A stretch of 64,000 nt of DNA from Marinitoga litoralis (lineage in GTDB: Bacteria > Thermotogota > Thermotogae > Petrotogales > Petrotogaceae), in NCBI RefSeq assembly GCF_016908145.1, contig NZ_JAFBDI010000006.1:1-64000 (forward strand), written 5' to 3'. The position numbers and the translations under genes are program-made. Under the pieces are notes generated by a model, which was not told the origin of the DNA, searched no databases, and saw only the letters and a program-made list of their open reading frames with translations. Shown piece by piece: positions 35,058 through 45,890 of the stretch (position 1 is the first letter of the stretch; every line of letters begins with the position of its first letter).

Positions 35058-36278
35058 ATGAGAGTACTTGTTATAAACTCAGGTAGTTCTTCAATTAAAT
35101 ATCAACTATTAGACATGACAACAGAAAAGGTTTTAGCAAAAGGTTTAGTTGAAAGAATAGGTATTGATGGTTCAAGAATTGTACACAAAGTAAACGGTGA
35201 AAAAAATATTTTAGAACACGAAATAAAAAATCATGAAGTAGGATTAAAATTAGTATTAGACTTATTAACAGATGAAAAGTATGGAGTATTAAAAGATTTA
35301 AAAGAAATTGATGCTGTAGGACATAGAGTTGTACACGGTGGAGAAAGATTTGCGTCATCAGTAAAGATTACAGATGAAGTATTAAAAACTATTGAAGCAT
35401 TATCATTTTTAGCTCCTTTACATAATCCAGCAAATATAATGGGTATTAAATCATCAATGAAATTATTACCAGGAGTACCTCAAGTAGCTGTTTTTGATAC
35501 AGCATTCCATCAAAAAATGCCAGAAAAAGCATATTTATATGCTATTCCATATGAATATTATGAAAAATATAAAATTAGAAGATATGGTTTCCATGGAACA
35601 AGTCATAGATATGTATCTAAAAGAGCCGCAGAAATATTAGGAAAACCATATGATCAATTAAAAATAATTACAGTACATGTTGGAAATGGTGCATCAGTTG
35701 CTGCAGTTAAAAATGGAGTATCTGTAGATACATCAATGGGATTCACACCTCTTGAGGGTTTAGTAATGGGAACAAGAAGTGGAGATATTGATCCAGCTAT
35801 TGTTGAATTTTTAGAAAAAGAAGAAGGATTATCAGCAAAAGAAGTTGTAAATATATTAAATAAGAAAAGTGGAGTTTATGGTTTAACAAAAGGATTTAGC
35901 AGTGATATGAGAGACATTGAAGATAATGCAATTGAAGGAGATCCTGTATGTAGATTAGCCTTTGATATATATGAATATAGAATAGCTAAATATATTGGAG
36001 CATATGTAGCTGCAATGAATGGAGTAGATGCAATTATATTTACTGCAGGTGTTGGTGAAAACTCACCAATAATGAGAGAAGAAATAATTGAAAATTATTT
36101 AGGTTATTTAGGAATTAAAATAGATAAAGAAGTAAATGACTTTAAAGGAGAAGAAAGAATTATTTCAACACCAGATTCAAAAGTTGTTGCAATGGTTGTT
36201 CCAACAAATGAAGAATTAATGATAGCTAGAGATACAAAAGAAATTATCGAAAAGGGAATAGATGAATTAAAAATATAA
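35058..36278 (+). CDS. ackA: Acetate kinase
   Basis: This 406-aa enzyme has the acetate-kinase signatures [12 protein letters not shown] (5-16), GHRVVHGGE and [19 protein letters not shown]. It converts acetyl phosphate plus ADP to acetate plus ATP, the last energy-yielding step of acetate fermentation. No phosphotransacetylase gene is in the window. Ribosome site AAGGAGG; single-gene unit ended at 36297-36327. Confidence 0.98.
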   Translation: MRVLVINSGSSSIKYQLLDMTTEKVLAKGLVERIGIDGSRIVHKVNGEKNILEHEIKNHEVGLKLVLDLLTDEKYGVLKDLKEIDAVGHRVVHGGERFASSVKITDEVLKTIEALSFLAPLHNPANIMGIKSSMKLLPGVPQVAVFDTAFHQKMPEKAYLYAIPYEYYEKYKIRRYGFHGTSHRYVSKRAAEILGKPYDQLKIITVHVGNGASVAAVKNGVSVDTSMGFTPLEGLVMGTRSGDIDPAIVEFLEKEEGLSAKEVVNILNKKSGVYGLTKGFSSDMRDIEDNAIEGDPVCRLAFDIYEYRIAKYIGAYVAAMNGVDAIIFTAGVGENSPIMREEIIENYLGYLGIKIDKEVNDFKGEERIISTPDSKVVAMVVPTNEELMIARDTKEIIEKGIDELKI

Positions 36279-36296
36279 TAATATTTAGAATATCTT

Positions 36297-36327
36297 AAAA
36301 AAAGGAAGGCGTTGCCTTCCTTTTTTT
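36297..36327 (+). terminator. ackA terminator
   Basis: A 14-bp stem (36297-36310 with 36314-36327) with loop GTT and a 7-T tail forming its right side. Confidence 0.92.
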
Positions 36328-36376
36328 ATATTTTAAGGTGTATAATTATAATGAGAATAAATTTGGGGGTGTTATA

Positions 36377-37057
36377 ATGATAAAAACAATTAATTTGAAA
36401 AAAATATATAAAAATGATGATATTGAGGTTCATGCTTTAAAAGGAATTAATTTAGAAATATTTGAAGGAGAAATGGTTTCTATATTGGGTCCATCTGGTT
36501 CTGGGAAATCAACATTATTAAATTGTCTATCAGGTATAGATAAGCCTACTGAAGGACAAGTTATTATAGATGGTGTTGATATTACAACTTTAAAAGATGA
36601 TGAATTAACAAAATTTAGAGCAGAAAAAATGGGTTTTGTTTTTCAATTTTTTAATTTAATTCCTGTATTAAATGCAGTAGAAAATGTTGAATTACCATTA
36701 CTAGTTTTAGGTTATAATGAAAAAGAAGCAAGAGAATTAGCCCAAGAAATATTAATTGAAGTTGGATTAAAAGATAGAATGAAAAATTTTCCAAATATGT
36801 TAAGTGGTGGGGAAGCTCAAAGAGTAGCAATTGCAAGAGCTTTAGTAACTAAACCTAAAATTGTTTGGGCGGATGAACCAACAGGGGCTTTAGACACAAA
36901 GACAGGTATGACAATAATGAATTTAATAAAGGAATTAAATGAGAAAAACAATCAAACCTTCGTAATAGTAACACACGATCCAAGAATAACAGAATACACA
37001 CAAAGGATATTAAGAATGGATAGCGGTATATTAGTTGAACATGAAGATTTGGGGTGA
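36377..37057 (+). CDS. ABC exporter ATPase (MacB/LolD type)
   Basis: This 226-aa ATPase has Walker A GPSGSGKST, the LolD/MacB-type FQFFNLIPVLNAVENVELPL, signature LSGGEAQR, Walker B IVWADEPTGALD and switch His in VTHD. The start at 36377 follows GGGGGTG; the in-frame start at 36338 lies before the ribosome site. It pairs with the FtsX-type permease 5 bases downstream. Such pairs extrude lipoproteins, peptides or drugs or transmit force; the substrate is unknown. Confidence 0.95.
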   Translation: MIKTINLKKIYKNDDIEVHALKGINLEIFEGEMVSILGPSGSGKSTLLNCLSGIDKPTEGQVIIDGVDITTLKDDELTKFRAEKMGFVFQFFNLIPVLNAVENVELPLLVLGYNEKEARELAQEILIEVGLKDRMKNFPNMLSGGEAQRVAIARALVTKPKIVWADEPTGALDTKTGMTIMNLIKELNEKNNQTFVIVTHDPRITEYTQRILRMDSGILVEHEDLG

Positions 37058-37061
37058 TAAT

Positions 37062-39812
37062 ATGATTAATTGGATTATTGTTTTTACTGCATTTATTGTA
37101 ATAGCTTATATTTTTATAAAAGCATCGTATAAATCATATATTTTAAAAATTTCTTACAGAAATATTTTTAGAATAAAAAGAGAATCGTTCCTAATGATTT
37201 TGGGTTCTATGATAGGAACAGCATTTATTATAGGTTCGTTAGGAATGAATGATTCTTTTAAAAATTATGTATATAAAAGTGTAGATTTATATTTTGGTGA
37301 AGTAGATGAAGTAATAAACTCAAAGGTTAGTATTAATTATGAGAAAATAGAACCATTTATAGAAGAATTAAAAGAAAAGAATTTAATTGATGGAGTAATG
37401 CCTATTTTCTTTAAATTATATCCCGTTACTAAAAAAGGAAATATTAGAGGTTTGAAAATTTCTGAATTATCACAAGCAAGTTTAGTTGGAATGGATTACA
37501 AATTGCTTTCTGAGTTTGGTGAAAATAAAATTCAAGTGCCTGAAGAATTGTTAAATCTTAAAGATAATGAAGCGGTTATAACTAAAAGATTAGCGGAAAG
37601 ATTAAATGTTGTAGAGGGGGATGAAATAGAAATTGTAACAGGAGCATCACCAATAAATATATTATTTCCTAGAAGATTTAAGATTGCAAAAGTAATTGAC
37701 TCTAAAGGAGTATTAAATTATAGAGGTTTAGATGCAAATAATGGCATTGGAACAGTTTTTATAACATTAAATTCAGCAAGAAATATAACCAAAATACCAT
37801 CTAATAATTATTATCAAATTCTAATATCAAATAAAGGTGATTATATTAAAGGGAATAAATTAACAGAAACAGTAAAAGAAATATATGAAAAGATGAATAT
37901 TGATGCAGAGTTTATACCTGTTAAAGATAATCAAATAAAAGCTGTAGATAGAGGCGGAGTATCCTACGTTTTTTTAGCTCTTAGTTTGTTTTCTATAATT
38001 TCGGGTGGAGTACTAATAGTAAACATGTATTCGATGTTAGTGGGTGAAAGGAAAAGAGAATTAGGAGTATTAAGAGCTATAGGTTTTAAAAAGAAAGATA
38101 TAAGAAATGTAATTTTTTATGAAAGCATTTTTTATACATTATTTTCTATACCTTTCGGAATAGGTGCTGGTATTTTAATTTCTAGATTTACATTTTCTAG
38201 AGTTACATCATTATTTAAAAGTTTATCGGCATTTGAAAATATTATAGGTGAGATACCATTAATTGATTCATATTATATATCTTTAAATTCTATTTTAATA
38301 GGATTAGCGGTAGGAATTTTATTGCCATTAACAATAACTTTTTGGTATTCATATTCAATAGGTAAATTAAATATTGTTAATGCAATTAAAGAATTAGAAG
38401 ATGAAAAGAAAAAATCAAAATTTGAAAAGTATAAATATTATATAGAAAATGCATTTGCAATTATAGTATTTATTATAGCCTTATTTTTAAAAATAGATAG
38501 TTTAGTTATTTTAGGTGTAAAAAGCTTTTTAATATTAGTATCTGCAATTTTGATAATTACATTCAACTTGAAATTTATTGAACTGTTTTTAATTAATATT
38601 ATTAAACTAAAAGGTAAATTTGTTCCAATACTCAAGATAGCTTTTTCTTATCCAATGAGAAATAGAAGGAGAACAGGTGGAATTATTACATTATATGGAA
38701 TGGTTATTTTTATAATTGTTATATTAACAATTCTTCCATATACCCAGGAACAGCAATTAAAAGGTTCAAGAGACCAGCTTTTTGCTGGATTTGATGGAGT
38801 AGTAGTAGAAATTCCATCAAATATATTTCCTATAAAAATAGATAAGGAGGAACTTGAGAAAGTAGAAGGAATAAAAACAGTGGGAGAATTTTATTTTTTA
38901 AGAGCTTTAGATGAGAAAAAACAAGATTATGGATTAGTTTTTGGATCCAAAGAATTTTTTGAAAATAATAAAATAAAAATATCTGGTTCATTGTATAAAG
39001 GTTTATCTGATAAAGAGATATGGTTAAAAGCATATGAAAATTCGAATTTTGCAGTTATTCCAGAAAGATTAACTGATCCAAAATATGGATATGATTTTAA
39101 ACTTGGAAATAATTATATAGCCTATATACCAACACAATCATTTGGACCAAATGATTCTGATACAACAATTGGAACTATAAGTTATCAAATTGTTGCTGTT
39201 ACATCTAAAATAAGTGAATCATTAGCTATGGGTCCAGTATTAAGTATTGAACATCCTGATTTAGAAAAATATAAGAAGTTAGCAATACATGGATATTTCT
39301 TTTCTATTGATCCGAATTATAAAGCACAAATTGTGGATTATTTAAAGAAGAAAAATCAATTTTATATTTTTGTTGATGATTTATTATATTTAGGATTAAA
39401 AGCATCTCAAGGAATGATTTCTATATTTAATTCATTCCTATACTTTGGATTAATAGTTGGTATAATAGGTATTGCAATTACTATGATGAAAGCAGTTAAC
39501 GAAAGAAGAAGAGTAATTGGAATGTTAAAAGCAATAGGATTTACAAAAAATATGGTATTTTTTTCATTTTTCATAGAAGCAACTATTATAATATTATTAG
39601 GTATTTTTATAGGAATAATTTCTGGAACATTTACTAGTTATTTAATATTCAAACGTCTTTTTGCAGATAGTGGAGCAATATTTCAAATTCCATATTTCAA
39701 ATTAATATTAATGTCATTAATATTCTATATTATTTCAGCTATATTTATTTATATTCCATCAAGATCTGCTTCCAAATTATCTCCTAATGAAGCAATGAGA
39801 TCATTAGATTAA
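37062..39812 (+). CDS. FtsX-like ABC permease with two FtsX domains
   Basis: This 916-aa permease has an N-terminal helix (about 1-20), a second helix around 45, an extracytoplasmic MacB-like domain (about 65-290), three helices of the first FtsX domain (about 300-450, with ERKRELGVLRAIGF), two central helices (about 465-510), a second extracytoplasmic domain and a last FtsX domain (about 790-916, with ERRRVIGMLKAIGFTK). It matches full-length two-domain MacB-family permeases. Translation starts at 37062 behind GGGGTGAT and is tied to the ATPase gene. Confidence 0.93.
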   Translation: MINWIIVFTAFIVIAYIFIKASYKSYILKISYRNIFRIKRESFLMILGSMIGTAFIIGSLGMNDSFKNYVYKSVDLYFGEVDEVINSKVSINYEKIEPFIEELKEKNLIDGVMPIFFKLYPVTKKGNIRGLKISELSQASLVGMDYKLLSEFGENKIQVPEELLNLKDNEAVITKRLAERLNVVEGDEIEIVTGASPINILFPRRFKIAKVIDSKGVLNYRGLDANNGIGTVFITLNSARNITKIPSNNYYQILISNKGDYIKGNKLTETVKEIYEKMNIDAEFIPVKDNQIKAVDRGGVSYVFLALSLFSIISGGVLIVNMYSMLVGERKRELGVLRAIGFKKKDIRNVIFYESIFYTLFSIPFGIGAGILISRFTFSRVTSLFKSLSAFENIIGEIPLIDSYYISLNSILIGLAVGILLPLTITFWYSYSIGKLNIVNAIKELEDEKKKSKFEKYKYYIENAFAIIVFIIALFLKIDSLVILGVKSFLILVSAILIITFNLKFIELFLINIIKLKGKFVPILKIAFSYPMRNRRRTGGIITLYGMVIFIIVILTILPYTQEQQLKGSRDQLFAGFDGVVVEIPSNIFPIKIDKEELEKVEGIKTVGEFYFLRALDEKKQDYGLVFGSKEFFENNKIKISGSLYKGLSDKEIWLKAYENSNFAVIPERLTDPKYGYDFKLGNNYIAYIPTQSFGPNDSDTTIGTISYQIVAVTSKISESLAMGPVLSIEHPDLEKYKKLAIHGYFFSIDPNYKAQIVDYLKKKNQFYIFVDDLLYLGLKASQGMISIFNSFLYFGLIVGIIGIAITMMKAVNERRRVIGMLKAIGFTKNMVFFSFFIEATIIILLGIFIGIISGTFTSYLIFKRLFADSGAIFQIPYFKLILMSLIFYIISAIFIYIPSRSASKLSPNEAMRSLD

Positions 39813-39815
39813 AAT

Positions 39816-39841
39816 AAAAAAGCGGGTATTCCCGCTTTTTT
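39816..39841. terminator. Bidirectional hairpin terminator
   Basis: An 11-bp stem AAAAAAGCGGG / CCCGCTTTTTT (39816-39826 with 39831-39841), loop TATT, between the permease (+) and gatB (-). Confidence 0.92.
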
Positions 39842-39842
39842 A

Positions 39843-41276
39843 TTATGAATCAAGTAATTTTTTAACTATCTTATTAGCTTTTTCAGGGTTTGCCTTACCT
39901 TTTGTTTCTTTCATTACTTGTCCTACAAAAAATCCAAATAATTTAGTTTTTCCATCTTTATATTGTTGATATTGTTTTTGATTATTTTCAATTATTTTTT
40001 TAACTATTTCTTCAATAACAGAATCATCATCAATCTGTTCTAAACCTTTTTCTTTAATAATTTCTGATGGCATTTTTCCGTTTTGGAAAATTTCTATGAA
40101 TACATCTTTTGCGATTTTAGTTGAAATTTTTCCGGAATTTATTAATTCCTCTAATTCCTTATAATGTTCAGCTTTTATTTTAACGTCTTTTAATTCTACA
40201 TTATTTTTATTCATTTCTCTCATTAAATCTGTGATGATTAAATTACTTACAAATTGTGGATTATTAACGATCTTAGCAGCATTTTCAAAGTATTCTGCTA
40301 ATTCTTTATCAGAAGCTAATATATCAGCATCATATTCTTTAATATTATATTGTTCCACAAATCTTTTTGCTTTTTCATCAATCATTTCTGGCATAGTTTT
40401 TCTCATTTCATCAATTTTTTCTTTTATAACTATTACAGGTGGTATATCTGGTTCTGGAAAATATCTATAATCTGCTTCTTCTTCTTTTGATCTCATAGAA
40501 AAAGTAGATCTTGTTGCAAAATTCCAACCTCTAGTTTCTTGAGGAATATTTTCTCCTTTTTCCATTGCTTCAATTATCCTATTTCTTTCATATTCTAAAG
40601 CTTTTTCTACAAATTTAAAAGAATTAATATTTTTAACCTCCACCCTATTACTTCTAATATTTTTTTCCGTATCTGTAATAGAAATATTTGCATCACATCT
40701 TAAAGCCCCTTTTTCCATATCTCCAGATGAAATTTCAGCATATCTTAAGATATTTCTTAATTTTTCCATAAACATTCTAGCTTCTTCAGGAGATTCAATG
40801 TCAGGTTCTGTAACTATTTCTATTAGAGGTATTCCACTTCTATTATAATCTACAAAACTATATGAAGCATTTTCTAAATCTTCACCTTCATGAAACATTT
40901 TTCCAGAATCTTCTTCAAGATGGATTCTGTTGATTCTTATTTTTTTACCATTTACTTCAATATAACCGTTATTTGCTAATGGTTGGAAATATTGTGTTAT
41001 TTGATAACCTTTTGGTAAATCAGGATAAAAATAATTTTTTCTATCAAATCTTGAATATTCATTTATTTGAGCATTTAATGCAATAGCAGCCTTAATGCCT
41101 AAATTTAAAGCTTCTTCATTGAAAACAGGTAATGCTCCAGGTTGCCCAGTACATACAGGACAAATATTAGTGTTTGGTTCACTATCAAAAGCATTTGAAG
41201 AACATGAACAAAATGCTTTAGTTTTAGTTAAAAGTTGAGTATGTATTTCAAGTCCTATAGTTGTTTTATATTTCAT
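39843..41276 (-). CDS. gatB: Asp/Glu-tRNA amidotransferase subunit B
   Basis: This 477-aa subunit has [11 protein letters not shown] at the start, zinc Cys pairs (CSCSS and CPVC), [18 protein letters not shown] and a C-terminal YqeY-like tail. It phosphorylates mischarged Glu-tRNA(Gln) or Asp-tRNA(Asn) before amide transfer. It overlaps gatA by four bases (ATGA). Confidence 0.97.
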   Translation of the reverse strand: MKYKTTIGLEIHTQLLTKTKAFCSCSSNAFDSEPNTNICPVCTGQPGALPVFNEEALNLGIKAAIALNAQINEYSRFDRKNYFYPDLPKGYQITQYFQPLANNGYIEVNGKKIRINRIHLEEDSGKMFHEGEDLENASYSFVDYNRSGIPLIEIVTEPDIESPEEARMFMEKLRNILRYAEISSGDMEKGALRCDANISITDTEKNIRSNRVEVKNINSFKFVEKALEYERNRIIEAMEKGENIPQETRGWNFATRSTFSMRSKEEEADYRYFPEPDIPPVIVIKEKIDEMRKTMPEMIDEKAKRFVEQYNIKEYDADILASDKELAEYFENAAKIVNNPQFVSNLIITDLMREMNKNNVELKDVKIKAEHYKELEELINSGKISTKIAKDVFIEIFQNGKMPSEIIKEKGLEQIDDDSVIEEIVKKIIENNQKQYQQYKDGKTKLFGFFVGQVMKETKGKANPEKANKIVKKLLDS

Positions 41277-42619
41277 AGTAGCACCTCCGGTAAATCAAGA
41301 GTCCCAAATAATTCTTCGAAATATTGAGCAATTTGAAGCATTTTTGCATCTGCTAATGGTTTTGAAATTAAATGAATACCAAATGGTAATTTATCAACTA
41401 AACCTGCGGGAATACTAATTGCAGGAGATCCGATCATATTTGCAGGAATTGTAAATAAATCCATTAAATAATTTTGTAAAGGTGTTTTTAATTCCCCTAT
41501 TTTTGGCGGTAAAATTGGGGATGTAGGTGTTAATATAGCATCATACTTTTCAAAAGCTTTTTCAAAATCTTTATTTAATAAAGCTCTTATTTTCGATGCT
41601 TTTGCAAAATATGCATCATAATATGCTGAACTTAAAGTAAATGCACCCATAAAAATTCTTCTTTTAACTTCCATTCCGAAACCAGTATCTCTAGTTTCCA
41701 TATATGTATCTTTTAAAGAATCAAATTCATTTCTTAAACCATATCTAATACCATCATATCTTGAAAGATTTGAACTAGCTTCAGAAGGAGCAATTATATA
41801 GTATATAGATACAGCATATTTTAAATGAGGTATAGATATTTCTTCAACAGTAACACCGTTATTTTTTAAAACCTCAATTACTTCCTTAAATTTATTTAAA
41901 ACTTTTTCATCAACTCCACCAAGTTCAAATACTTCTTTCGGAATACCTATTTTTAAGTTATCAGGTTTATTCTGTAAGTTAGAAGTTAAATCCCATTTTA
42001 TATCTAATGATGTTGAATCCATTTCATCTTTACCACTCATGGTTTCTACAACAATAGCTGCATTTTTTACATTATTTGCTAAAACTCCAATTTGATCTAG
42101 AGATGATGCAAAAGCAGAAAGACCATATCTTGAAATTGCACCATATGTAGGTTTATAACCTACAACTCCACAGAATGAAGCAGGTTGTCTAACAGACCCC
42201 CCAGTATCAGAACCTAAAGCAAAAGGCACCATTTTTGCTGCCACAGCTGCAGCAGAGCCTCCGCTAGAACCTCCTGGTATTCTTTCCAAATCCCATGGAT
42301 TTTTAACAGGTCCAAATGCAGAATTTTCATTAGAACCACCCATAGCAAACTCATCTAAATTTGTTTTACCAACCACTGTAAATCCAGCATCAAGTAATTT
42401 TTGAACAGCAGTAGCTGTATAAGTTGAATTATAATTTTCTAGGATTTTAGAAGCACAAGTATTTTTTGTTCCAAATACTTGTATATTGTCTTTTACTAAA
42501 AAAGGAACATTATAATATATTTCATTTTTATTTCCTTCGATTGTAGTAAATTCTAATACAGCATTTATCTTTTCATTTATTTTTTTTGCTTTTTCTATAT
42601 CAAAAACAAAATCTTTCAT
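41273..42619 (-). CDS. gatA: Asp/Glu-tRNA amidotransferase subunit A
   Basis: This 448-aa amidase-signature enzyme has the Lys of PFLVKDNI, the cis-Ser of [11 protein letters not shown] and the Ser-rich [11 protein letters not shown] stretch. It releases ammonia from glutamine for GatB. The start at 42619 follows AAGGAGG; a longer frame from 42637 would overlap the HD gene. No gatC was found next to it or elsewhere in the window. Confidence 0.97.
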   Translation of the reverse strand: MKDFVFDIEKAKKINEKINAVLEFTTIEGNKNEIYYNVPFLVKDNIQVFGTKNTCASKILENYNSTYTATAVQKLLDAGFTVVGKTNLDEFAMGGSNENSAFGPVKNPWDLERIPGGSSGGSAAAVAAKMVPFALGSDTGGSVRQPASFCGVVGYKPTYGAISRYGLSAFASSLDQIGVLANNVKNAAIVVETMSGKDEMDSTSLDIKWDLTSNLQNKPDNLKIGIPKEVFELGGVDEKVLNKFKEVIEVLKNNGVTVEEISIPHLKYAVSIYYIIAPSEASSNLSRYDGIRYGLRNEFDSLKDTYMETRDTGFGMEVKRRIFMGAFTLSSAYYDAYFAKASKIRALLNKDFEKAFEKYDAILTPTSPILPPKIGELKTPLQNYLMDLFTIPANMIGSPAISIPAGLVDKLPFGIHLISKPLADAKMLQIAQYFEELFGTLDLPEVLL

Positions 42620-42630
42620 ACAACTCCTCC

Positions 42631-44145
42631 TTACCATCTTGTTGTGATGTTTATTCCGCCGACTTTAGGTATTAAATCTAATTTTTTCAATATTTCTCTT
42701 TTATCTTCTGTTAAATATATTCTAGAAATTTGTATTAAATTACTTTCCATAAATTTATATGCAGGATATTTTTCGAATACTTGATCAAATCTTAAAACAT
42801 CACCATTATAATCAAGAATCGATACATCTGTAGTTAAAAATTCTTTTGGATGCATTAATGCTAATTTATATGGAGTATCAATAATAAATAAATTATTGAA
42901 ATTATCTAAAATATAACTCAATTCTTGTTTATCTTCTTTTGAAATATTAGATTTCATAGCTTTTTCAATATTTTCTTTTAATTGTTTAAGAACATTTTCA
43001 GCTACACTAACACTAATTACAGATGGATCGAGACCTGTTGTTGAAAATGGTATTTCAATTAGTAATTTCCATAAGTCTCTAGATTTTAACCTTTTAACAA
43101 GTTCATATGCCTTTGCAACTTTATCTGCTTTTTGCATTAATTCAGGATTAATATTAAATAATTCATTATCATTACCATATAATTGTTCGTATACAAATTC
43201 AATTTCATTTATTATTCTTTGATCAGTTAAAGATGCAAATTTATCTAAATCCTCAACTCTAGATTTTAAATCCAATATATCATCAGCAAGTCTTAAAATT
43301 TCTTGTATCATTTGGTCAGCAGCTCTTGAAGTTTTATGGAAATATACATTTTTATACATCATAAACCTTGCAAAAAGGACAGTGTAAATATTATCAATAA
43401 TTTTCACATTATAACATAGTTTTTCTTTACCATTAACATTTTTAATAGAGGCATTTCTAATTATTCTGTCTAAATCACCAGTTCCAAAATCTCTAGTTCC
43501 AGCATAATATGAATCCCTTAAGACAAAATCTAATCTATCAGCACCAAGTGGTCCTTGAACAATATTAAATTCTGGACTTCCACCGGTGTTTTCGGCTTCA
43601 AATAATTCATTTATCATATTCATAACATCTTTTAGCCCCTCTTTAATTGAGGTTTCATCATCATTAATTTCTCTTTCTAGAGTTAAAGATAAATCTTTTA
43701 AAAAATCTTTTTTTGTTCTAGAGTCGTTTAATTTTCTATATACTTCATATGCTTGATCAATTAATTTAGTATTTAAAATCTTTTTCCTATATTCATCATG
43801 TCCATCATCTAGCCCCATTCTCTTATATATAACATCATCAAATTGATGACTATATGGACCATGTCCTAAATCATGCACTAAACCAGCAAGTCTTAAAATT
43901 CTTGTTTTTTGATGATTGTTTTCAAAAAGCTTTTTTGCATATAATCCAGCTATATGCATTACTCCTAATGAATGTCCAAATCTAGTATGAGTAGCGCTTG
44001 GATAAACGTATTCAGCACCAGCTAATTGACTTAAATATCTCAATCTTTGAACTAAAGGAGTATCCGCAATAACTATTTCTAAAGGATAAATGAAAATTTC
44101 TGAATAAATAGGATCTCTTGAAACTTTAAAATATAATTTTTCCAT
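42631..44145 (-). CDS. HD-domain phosphohydrolase (dGTPase-like)
   Basis: This 504-aa protein has SATHTRFGHSLGVMHIAG followed by LAGLVHDLGHGPYSHQFD, the HD metal site of the YwfO/SAMHD-like group, and a long helical C-terminal half. Members hydrolyse dNTPs or related nucleotides. The substrate cannot be read. It lies 11 bases after the rhomboid gene in the minus-strand run from the glucokinase. Confidence 0.9.
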   Translation of the reverse strand: MEKLYFKVSRDPIYSEIFIYPLEIVIADTPLVQRLRYLSQLAGAEYVYPSATHTRFGHSLGVMHIAGLYAKKLFENNHQKTRILRLAGLVHDLGHGPYSHQFDDVIYKRMGLDDGHDEYRKKILNTKLIDQAYEVYRKLNDSRTKKDFLKDLSLTLEREINDDETSIKEGLKDVMNMINELFEAENTGGSPEFNIVQGPLGADRLDFVLRDSYYAGTRDFGTGDLDRIIRNASIKNVNGKEKLCYNVKIIDNIYTVLFARFMMYKNVYFHKTSRAADQMIQEILRLADDILDLKSRVEDLDKFASLTDQRIINEIEFVYEQLYGNDNELFNINPELMQKADKVAKAYELVKRLKSRDLWKLLIEIPFSTTGLDPSVISVSVAENVLKQLKENIEKAMKSNISKEDKQELSYILDNFNNLFIIDTPYKLALMHPKEFLTTDVSILDYNGDVLRFDQVFEKYPAYKFMESNLIQISRIYLTEDKREILKKLDLIPKVGGINITTRW

Positions 44146-44156
44146 AATCTTTCCCC

Positions 44157-44864
44157 CTAACTAATTAAATAAGTGATATCAAATACAATGAGCCAAATAA
44201 ACGAAATAAGTATTAAAATTAAACTAACATATCCAGCTATTTTCCATTTCTTATACGATGTATATGTATCTGAAACTGATGTAAGCCATCCAAATGTAAA
44301 ACCTACTAATAATCCTCCAATATGAGCAAAATTATTGATACCTGAGGAAGTAAAACCTAAAAATAAGTTTATTAATATAACAGGTAATAATGCAGTTCCA
44401 GTCATTGGTTTTAATAATGGTGGAGTATCAGCTCTAAAACCAGCACCAAACAATAACCCTATTAATCCAAATATTGCACCACTTGCACCAACTGAAAAAG
44501 CATCAGGCATAAATAATTGTGTCATTAATGCTCCACCAATACCAGAAGTTAAATAAATGGTTAAAAATTTATAAGGTCCGTATACTCTCTCAACTATATT
44601 TCCTAAATAATATAATGCATACATGTTAAAGAATATATGCAATATTCCTCCGTGTACAAACATGGAAGTTATAAATCTAAAATATTGATTTGAAATTGTA
44701 ATTAATTTTCCATATTGAGCACCAGCTAAAATTAATGTATATACATTAGAAAATGCTCCAAACCCACCACCAAAAACAAACATTAAAGCAAAAACAATAA
44801 TATTTATCGTAAAAATCTTTTGGGTTATATTTTCAAAATTAAAAATATTTTTAATTTTATCCAT
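44157..44864 (-). CDS. Rhomboid intramembrane serine protease
   Basis: This 235-aa membrane protein has about seven helices, the HGGILHIFFNMYAL motif (71-84), catalytic Ser128 in GASGAIFG and His181 in NFAHIGG. It cleaves membrane proteins within the bilayer; substrates are unknown. It shares its first base with the last base of the glucokinase stop (TAATG). Confidence 0.95.
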   Translation of the reverse strand: MDKIKNIFNFENITQKIFTINIIVFALMFVFGGGFGAFSNVYTLILAGAQYGKLITISNQYFRFITSMFVHGGILHIFFNMYALYYLGNIVERVYGPYKFLTIYLTSGIGGALMTQLFMPDAFSVGASGAIFGLIGLLFGAGFRADTPPLLKPMTGTALLPVILINLFLGFTSSGINNFAHIGGLLVGFTFGWLTSVSDTYTSYKKWKIAGYVSLILILISFIWLIVFDITYLIS

Positions 44865-45814
44865 TATTTCACCTCATAATGATAAATTGCTGCAGCAGAT
44901 GCTCCAAGAATTCCAGCATCTTCAACTAATGAAGATTGCATAATTTTAAAAGAGTTTTTGAAAGAAGGCATTAAATAAAAATCAACCTTTTCTCTTATTG
45001 GATTAAGTAAAGCATCTCCAGCTTTACTCATACCTCCGCCAATAATAACCATTTCAGGATTAAATATATGTACAAAATTAGCAATTGCTTTAGCTAAAGC
45101 ATCTGTTATTTTATCTACAACCATTTTAGCAACAATATCTCCTTTTTCCAAAGCCATAAATACATGTTTTGATTCTATTTTTTCTATTGAACCAGCTAAT
45201 TCAACAACCATATTATTTGGAACTTTAACAGAAAATTCTTTTGCCCATCTAGCAGTATTTCTAGCTGAAGCTATTGTTTCAATACAGCCCCTTGAACCAC
45301 AACCGCATAACGGTCCATCAGGTTGAACAATAACATGACCTAATTCTGTTCCAATACCATCTTTACCAGTAATAAGTATTCCATGAGATACAACTCCACC
45401 ACCTATACCAGTTCCTAAAGTTAAAGCAATAAAATGTTTTAAACCTTGTGAAGAACCAAAATACCATTCTCCTAATGCAAAAGCATTTGCATCATTTTCT
45501 ACAAAAGTTGGTATTTTTAATTCTTCATATACAGCTTTAGCTAACTCAAAATTATGAAAAGGAAGATTAGGAGCGTATCTAACAATGCCATTATCTCTAT
45601 CAATTGAACCAGGAGAACCAATTCCAATTCCTTCAATATTATCTAAATTACCCTCTGCAACAATTTTAATTGTTTTTATAATATTCTCTGCTACAATATC
45701 AGCACCTTTGTCTGCTTCTGTAGGTATAGCAACCTTATTAATAATCCCCTTATCTTTTGAAACGAGACCTGTTTTTATTTCCGTACCTCCTAAATCAACT
45801 CCAACTAAATACAT
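44864..45814 (-). CDS. ROK-family glucokinase
   Basis: This 316-aa sugar kinase has the ATP loop GVDLGGTEIKTG, the sugar site FVENDANAFALGE and the ROK zinc motif GHVIVQPDGPLCGCGSRGCIE (His with three Cys). Glucose is the likely substrate by similarity to bacterial ROK glucokinases, though fructose or N-acetyl sugars cannot be ruled out. First gene of the run glk-rhomboid-HD-gatAB, divergent from ispD. Confidence 0.9.
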   Translation of the reverse strand: MYLVGVDLGGTEIKTGLVSKDKGIINKVAIPTEADKGADIVAENIIKTIKIVAEGNLDNIEGIGIGSPGSIDRDNGIVRYAPNLPFHNFELAKAVYEELKIPTFVENDANAFALGEWYFGSSQGLKHFIALTLGTGIGGGVVSHGILITGKDGIGTELGHVIVQPDGPLCGCGSRGCIETIASARNTARWAKEFSVKVPNNMVVELAGSIEKIESKHVFMALEKGDIVAKMVVDKITDALAKAIANFVHIFNPEMVIIGGGMSKAGDALLNPIREKVDFYLMPSFKNSFKIMQSSLVEDAGILGASAAAIYHYEVK

Positions 45815-45830
45815 AATATCTCTCCTTTCA

Positions 45831-45860
45831 TTGTTATTTTAACATAAATTGTTGTATAAT
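45831..45860 (+). promoter_or_regulatory. Promoter of the ispD operon
   Basis: TTGTTA (45831-45836), 18 bases, TATAAT (45855-45860), 31 bases before the ispD start. Confidence 0.6.
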
Positions 45861-45890
45861 AAATATATATAGGAAAAAAGAGGTGATTAT

